From positions 124,001 to 188,000 of the forward strand of contig JAFDVQ010000005.1 of assembly GCA_018268915.1 (NCBI GenBank): 64,000 nucleotides of DNA, written 5' to 3'. Position numbers and translations under genes: made by a program. Shown here piece by piece: positions 60,986 through 64,000 of this stretch (positions are counted from its first letter, which is position 1; each line of letters starts with the position of its first letter). The notes below the pieces were generated by a model. The model saw only the letters and a list, made by a program, of their open reading frames with translations. It made no database searches and had not been told where the DNA came from. The DNA comes from Acidobacteriota bacterium. Its GTDB lineage: Bacteria; Acidobacteriota; Terriglobia; Terriglobales; Acidobacteriaceae.

Positions 60986-61525
60986 CGATTTCTCTCCATT
61001 AGCGATTTCTTGAAACACCTGTCCCTTAGGCGTTTAACGGCCAAATCTGGGGCTGGGTAAATGCTGCAGCGAACGGAAAAACGGGGGCTTTATCTGACCG
61101 CTGTTTTTCGTATCTTGGGCGGCTGGATGTGGGACTAACATTAACGTCTCTTTACAGCCGCAGATGCAAAAATAGCGCTGTCCGTAGGGCCTGTCAACCA
61201 GAAACCACAACATATTGTGTTTACCTGTCATTTCGGGCACCAGGCCCCTAAACCCGGGAATTCGTGCTGTGGAAAGCGCAGTGAGGCGCATGTTTAGCGG
61301 ACTTTCGGCATCGAAACTGCCCAAAATGCTGTGCAGACGCGGCCTCCCGCTCAATGGCCCGTCTGAATCTCAAGGCTAGAGCGCAAGGCAGGCGCGGACA
61401 AGGCGTAGAACAGGTGCATTTCAGGGATTTTTGCTGTGCGAATTCCAGCAAAATGTGGAGAAGGAGTACGTTACTTTTCCGGCACGGCTGGCGGCCAGCA
61501 TCGGACCAACTGCTAGGCTGAATTC
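60986..61525. other. Divergent intergenic region, 540 bp
   Basis: This region separates nrdJ from the acetyltransferase gene. Apart from the NrdR-like box at 61206-61219 nothing certain was found. A cobalamin riboswitch would be plausible for a B12-dependent enzyme, but no B12-box (GCCACTG-type) segment was seen. No small ORF with a convincing ribosome site was noticed. Confidence 0.4.
61206..61219. promoter_or_regulatory. NrdR-box-like palindrome
   Basis: CACAA-CATA-TTGTG with flanks CC and TT resembles the NrdR consensus acaCwAtATaTwGtGt. NrdR represses ribonucleotide reductase genes in response to dATP/ATP. NrdR boxes normally occur in pairs about 30 bp apart. A weak second copy may overlap GCAAAAATAGCGCTGT near 61165-61180. 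Confidence 0.5.
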
Positions 61526-62209
61526 ATGCCCCAAAACCCGGATCTAGCTAGCTGGAAGCCCGTTGCCCTTCCGAACCCACAACGGCTCGCAGGACAGTTT
61601 GTACATCTTGCGCCATTGCGCGCTGAGAGGCATGTTGCGGAGCTTTGGAAGGGCGTAGAAGGCCATGATGAGGTCTGGGACTACCTGTCAGATGGACCAT
61701 ACGGAAGCGAAGCGGAATTGCGGTCGGCGCTCGAAGCTAAAGAGTCGGGGTCGTCGGCAGTGTTCCTGACCATTATCCCCGTATCTAGCGCGTCTGTAGA
61801 GGGTTACGCCAGCTACATGCGAATGGACCCTGCAAATGGCGTGATCGAGGTGGGAAACATCATGATGACGCCTTCGCTTCAGAAGACCACTGCTGCAACC
61901 GAAGCCATGTACCTGATGGCCCGGCACATCTTCGAGGATCTCGGCTATCGCCGCTATGAGTGGAAATGCAATGCGAACAATGTTCCGTCGCGCCGTGCGG
62001 CCCTGCGGTACGGCTTCACGTTTGAGGGCATATTTCGCCAGCACATGATCATCAAGGGCAGGAACCGGGATACGGCATGGTTTTCAATGCTCGATACAGA
62101 ATGGCCCCAACGCAAAGCGGCGTTTGAAGCCTGGCTGAAGCCTGCAAACTTTGATTCCGAGGGGCAACAGAGGCAGTCTTTGGCGGAGATCGCGGCAAAA
62201 CTTCGCTGA
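61526..62209 (+). CDS. GNAT family N-acetyltransferase (RimJ/RimL-like)
   Basis: This 227-aa protein matches the RimJ/RimL-type acetyltransferases: VHLAPLRAERHVAELWKG near the N-terminus, YMRMDPANGVIEVGNIMMTPSLQKTTAATEAMYLMARHIFEDLGYRRYEWKCNANNVPSRRAALRYGFTFEGIFRQHM in the acetyl-CoA binding core. Substrate unknown; members acetylate ribosomal proteins or small amines. It is monocistronic as far as can be seen. Confidence 0.85.
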   Translation: MPQNPDLASWKPVALPNPQRLAGQFVHLAPLRAERHVAELWKGVEGHDEVWDYLSDGPYGSEAELRSALEAKESGSSAVFLTIIPVSSASVEGYASYMRMDPANGVIEVGNIMMTPSLQKTTAATEAMYLMARHIFEDLGYRRYEWKCNANNVPSRRAALRYGFTFEGIFRQHMIIKGRNRDTAWFSMLDTEWPQRKAAFEAWLKPANFDSEGQQRQSLAEIAAKLR

Positions 62210-62367
62210 ATGTCCTGTTCGCATAGCAATAAGTATGTGGTTCGTTTGTTCTCCGAAAACTTCGAAACGACCTAACCCGCCCCTCTTCCCTTCTTCGCAT
62301 CTCACTCATCTGCAATGAGCGGCTCGCGGCAAAACGCGGGCCCGCACTCTTATACCGCGGAGGAGAA

Positions 62368-62880
62368 ATGTCAGAAGCCAAGGAACTGACAGGGCCTGAT
62401 GGCCTGAAGAAAATCGGAGAACTCATTTCAGAAATACGCTTCGCCATGCTGACCACCGCGGCTGAGGATGGTACCTTTGACAGCCGGCCGATGGCCACTC
62501 AGAACAAGGAATTCGATGGCGTGCTCTGGTTTTTGACGGCGCAAGACTCGCGCAAGGTCGATGAGATCGCAGCCGACACACATGTCGGCTTGATGTATGC
62601 AGATCCGAAGAATCAAAGCTATGTGACCATCAAAGGCCGCGCGAATGTATCGCGAGATCAGGCAAAGATCCACGAATTGTGGAATCCCATGTACAAAGCC
62701 TGGTTTCCCGGTGGCGAAGACGATCCTCAAATCAGGGTCCTTCGTGTGGATGTGAACGAGGCGGAATACTGGGAAGCCAACGACAGCAAGATCATACGAA
62801 GCCTGAAATATCTAGCTGCAGCGGCGACGAAAGGTGCGGTGGATGTGGGAACGCACGGCACCGTGAGCGTAAAGCGATGA
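62368..62880 (+). CDS. Pyridoxamine 5'-phosphate oxidase-like general stress protein
   Basis: This 170-aa protein belongs to the PNPOx-like split-barrel family close to general stress protein 26. Blocks are IRFAMLTTAAEDGTFDSRPM, LWFLTAQDSRKVDEI, GLMYADPKNQSYVTIKGRANV and WNPMYKAWFPGGEDDPQIRVLRV. These bind FMN or F420-like flavins; the reaction is unknown. GGAGGAG lies close upstream of the ATG. A terminator hairpin follows at 62906-62930. Confidence 0.85.
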   Translation: MSEAKELTGPDGLKKIGELISEIRFAMLTTAAEDGTFDSRPMATQNKEFDGVLWFLTAQDSRKVDEIAADTHVGLMYADPKNQSYVTIKGRANVSRDQAKIHELWNPMYKAWFPGGEDDPQIRVLRVDVNEAEYWEANDSKIIRSLKYLAAAATKGAVDVGTHGTVSVKR

Positions 62881-62905
62881 CCAGTGTGCCGCATGAAAAC
62901 AGCAA

Positions 62906-62930
62906 TGCCCTGCGCATTGCACGCAGGGCA
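62906..62930. terminator. Hairpin between convergent genes
   Basis: TGCCCTGCG-CATTGCA-CGCAGGGCA is a perfect 9-bp stem 25 bp after the stress-protein stop. A second palindrome TCATCCGCT-G-AGCGGATGA lies at 62976-62994. Both are between convergent genes and can serve either strand, but neither has a long U-run. Confidence 0.5.
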
Positions 62931-63036
62931 CTGCATTGATGGTCGTCCACAGTTGAGTTGTATTCCCGGCTATCTTCATCCGCTGAGCGGATGAGGATTG
63001 CCAAGCTCGCTTTCTGCGCCGTCGCGCAGGGATCCC

Positions 63037-64000
63037 TTAGCTCCGTTCGATGCGCATGCCGTAAAACGACTTGTGCACGAAGAACATCGACACTACAAAG
63101 AATGCAACAGCAAGGCCGTGCGCGAGCATTGAGTTGGTCGTGGTGAGCGTGACTGCAAGTTCGACCGCCAGCAATCCGAACAGCGTCGTGAACTTGATGA
63201 CCGGATTCATCGCAACAGACGATGTGTCTTTGAACGGATCGCCTACGGTGTCTCCTACAACAGTGGCATCGTGCAGTGGCGTTCCCTTCTGTTTCAAATC
63301 CACCTCGACGACCTTCTTTGCGTTGTCCCACGCGCCGCCCGCATTGGCCATGAAGATCGCCTGGTAGAGGCCGAAGATTGCGATCGAGATCAGGTAGCCG
63401 ATAAAGAAGAACGGCTCCACAAAGGCAAATGCAAGCGTGGCGAAGAAGACGGCAAGGAAGATGTTGAACATGCCTTTCTGCGCGTACTTGGTGCAGATCT
63501 CCACCACCTTCTTACTGTCGGTGACGGAGGCCTTCTCCACGCCTTCCAGCTTGATGTTGGCTTTGATGAACTCGACCGCGCGGTAAGCGCCAGTGGTGAC
63601 TGCCTGCGTTGAAGCGCCGGTGAACCAGTAAATCATCGCGCCGCCGGTGATCAATCCCAACATGAACGGAGCATGAAGCAGAGAGAGATTCTGCACGTCA
63701 TGGCTAAGGCCGCCCGTCAGGGCCATGATGATTGAGAAGATCATCGTGGTTGCGCCAACAACCGCTGTGCCGATCAGCACGGGTTTGGCGGAAGCCTTGA
63801 AAGTATTGCCGGCTCCATCGTTGGCTTCCAGCAGGTGCTTTGCGCGCTCGAATTTCACGTCGATTGCGAAATCCTTCTTTAGCTCAGCTTCGATTCCGGG
63901 TACATTCTCGATCAGCGACAGCTCGTAGACTGACTGCGCGTTGTCGGTGACCGGCCCATAGGAATCCACGGCGATTGTCACCGGGCCCATGCCAAGAAAG
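63037..64000 (-). CDS. hppA: Membrane-bound proton-pumping pyrophosphatase, 3' part
   Basis: This partial protein runs off the right edge; 321 codons are visible. It is the C-terminal half of a membrane pyrophosphatase, which pumps protons using PPi. The start of the visible part reads GMGPVTIAVDSYGPVTDNAQSVYELS, the catalytic/coupling block of the family. In the segment GNTFKASAKP a Lys occupies the position that is Lys in potassium-independent enzymes and Ala in potassium-dependent ones. About six transmembrane helices follow. The first in-frame ATG at 63990 is internal and not the start. Confidence 0.92.
   Translation of the reverse strand, partial: FLGMGPVTIAVDSYGPVTDNAQSVYELSLIENVPGIEAELKKDFAIDVKFERAKHLLEANDGAGNTFKASAKPVLIGTAVVGATTMIFSIIMALTGGLSHDVQNLSLLHAPFMLGLITGGAMIYWFTGASTQAVTTGAYRAVEFIKANIKLEGVEKASVTDSKKVVEICTKYAQKGMFNIFLAVFFATLAFAFVEPFFFIGYLISIAIFGLYQAIFMANAGGAWDNAKKVVEVDLKQKGTPLHDATVVGDTVGDPFKDTSSVAMNPVIKFTTLFGLLAVELAVTLTTTNSMLAHGLAVAFFVVSMFFVHKSFYGMRIERS

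Noticed and set aside
60986..61525. Cobalamin riboswitch before nrdJ
   Set aside because: No B12-box or matching core helices could be seen by eye; a covariance search would be needed to exclude it.

Overview
The window reads as one chromosomal segment of a GC-rich Gram-negative bacterium, most likely an acidobacterium of the Terriglobales type. The pointers are a large TonB-dependent receptor with an N-terminal carboxypeptidase-regulatory-like domain, a PadR regulator next to a MacB/ADOP-type permease remnant, a B12-dependent ribonucleotide reductase, a DUF6526-type membrane protein, and CbcL-like multihaem cytochromes. This is inferred from gene content only; no rRNA or tRNA was seen, and no transposase, prophage or CRISPR array.

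Layout. 1-6460: a six-gene group 4 (energy-converting) [NiFe] hydrogenase operon in which every gene pair overlaps by 4 bp. 6478-7099: promoter, fluoride riboswitch and crcB fluoride exporter. 7213-8523: two rubrerythrins. 8583-16067: mixed housekeeping and hypothetical genes (sialate O-acetylesterase, a secreted NC-motif protein, a DUF6526-like protein, a Gly-rich secreted protein, an unknown 440-aa protein, and a coupled nucleotidyltransferase/metallophosphoesterase pair). 16137-20397 (minus strand): two versions of an 11-haem cytochrome c joined to a b561-type membrane anchor, one fused in a single protein and one split into two genes. 20765-26722 (plus strand, divergent from the cytochromes): an acyl-CoA dehydrogenase-like protein, an ETF-quinone oxidoreductase-like protein with two 4Fe-4S motifs, and divergent EtfB/EtfA. 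26750-35715: WecG/TagA glycosyltransferase, a 2097-aa HAMP-array hybrid histidine kinase and a receiver-PAS-kinase partner. 35839-40475: trans-4-hydroxy-L-proline catabolism (epimerase, heterotrimeric D-hydroxyproline dehydrogenase split over both strands, deaminase). 40524-47278: GH92 mannosidase, ABC exporter, PadR, MacB-like remnant. 47334-53969: TetR-controlled RND efflux pump with its outer-membrane factor. 54015-64000: TonB receptor, NrdJ, acetyltransferase, PNPOx-like stress protein and the 3' end of a membrane pyrophosphatase.

The most interesting signal links the first 27 kb. A CRP/HcpR-type palindrome, GTGA-N6-TCAC, stands in front of the hydrogenase operon, the rubrerythrins, the fused cytochrome, the split cytochrome pair and the acyl-CoA dehydrogenase/ETF operon. 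That suggests one Crp/Fnr-family regulator controlling a low-oxygen electron-transfer regulon: H2 turnover, ETF-to-quinone electron entry, menaquinol oxidation by multihaem cytochromes, and peroxide protection. The acyl-CoA dehydrogenase/ETF-QO/ETF set has unusual cysteine motifs and may be a poorly described electron-transfer module. All functions are read from sequence motifs by eye; no database search was run.
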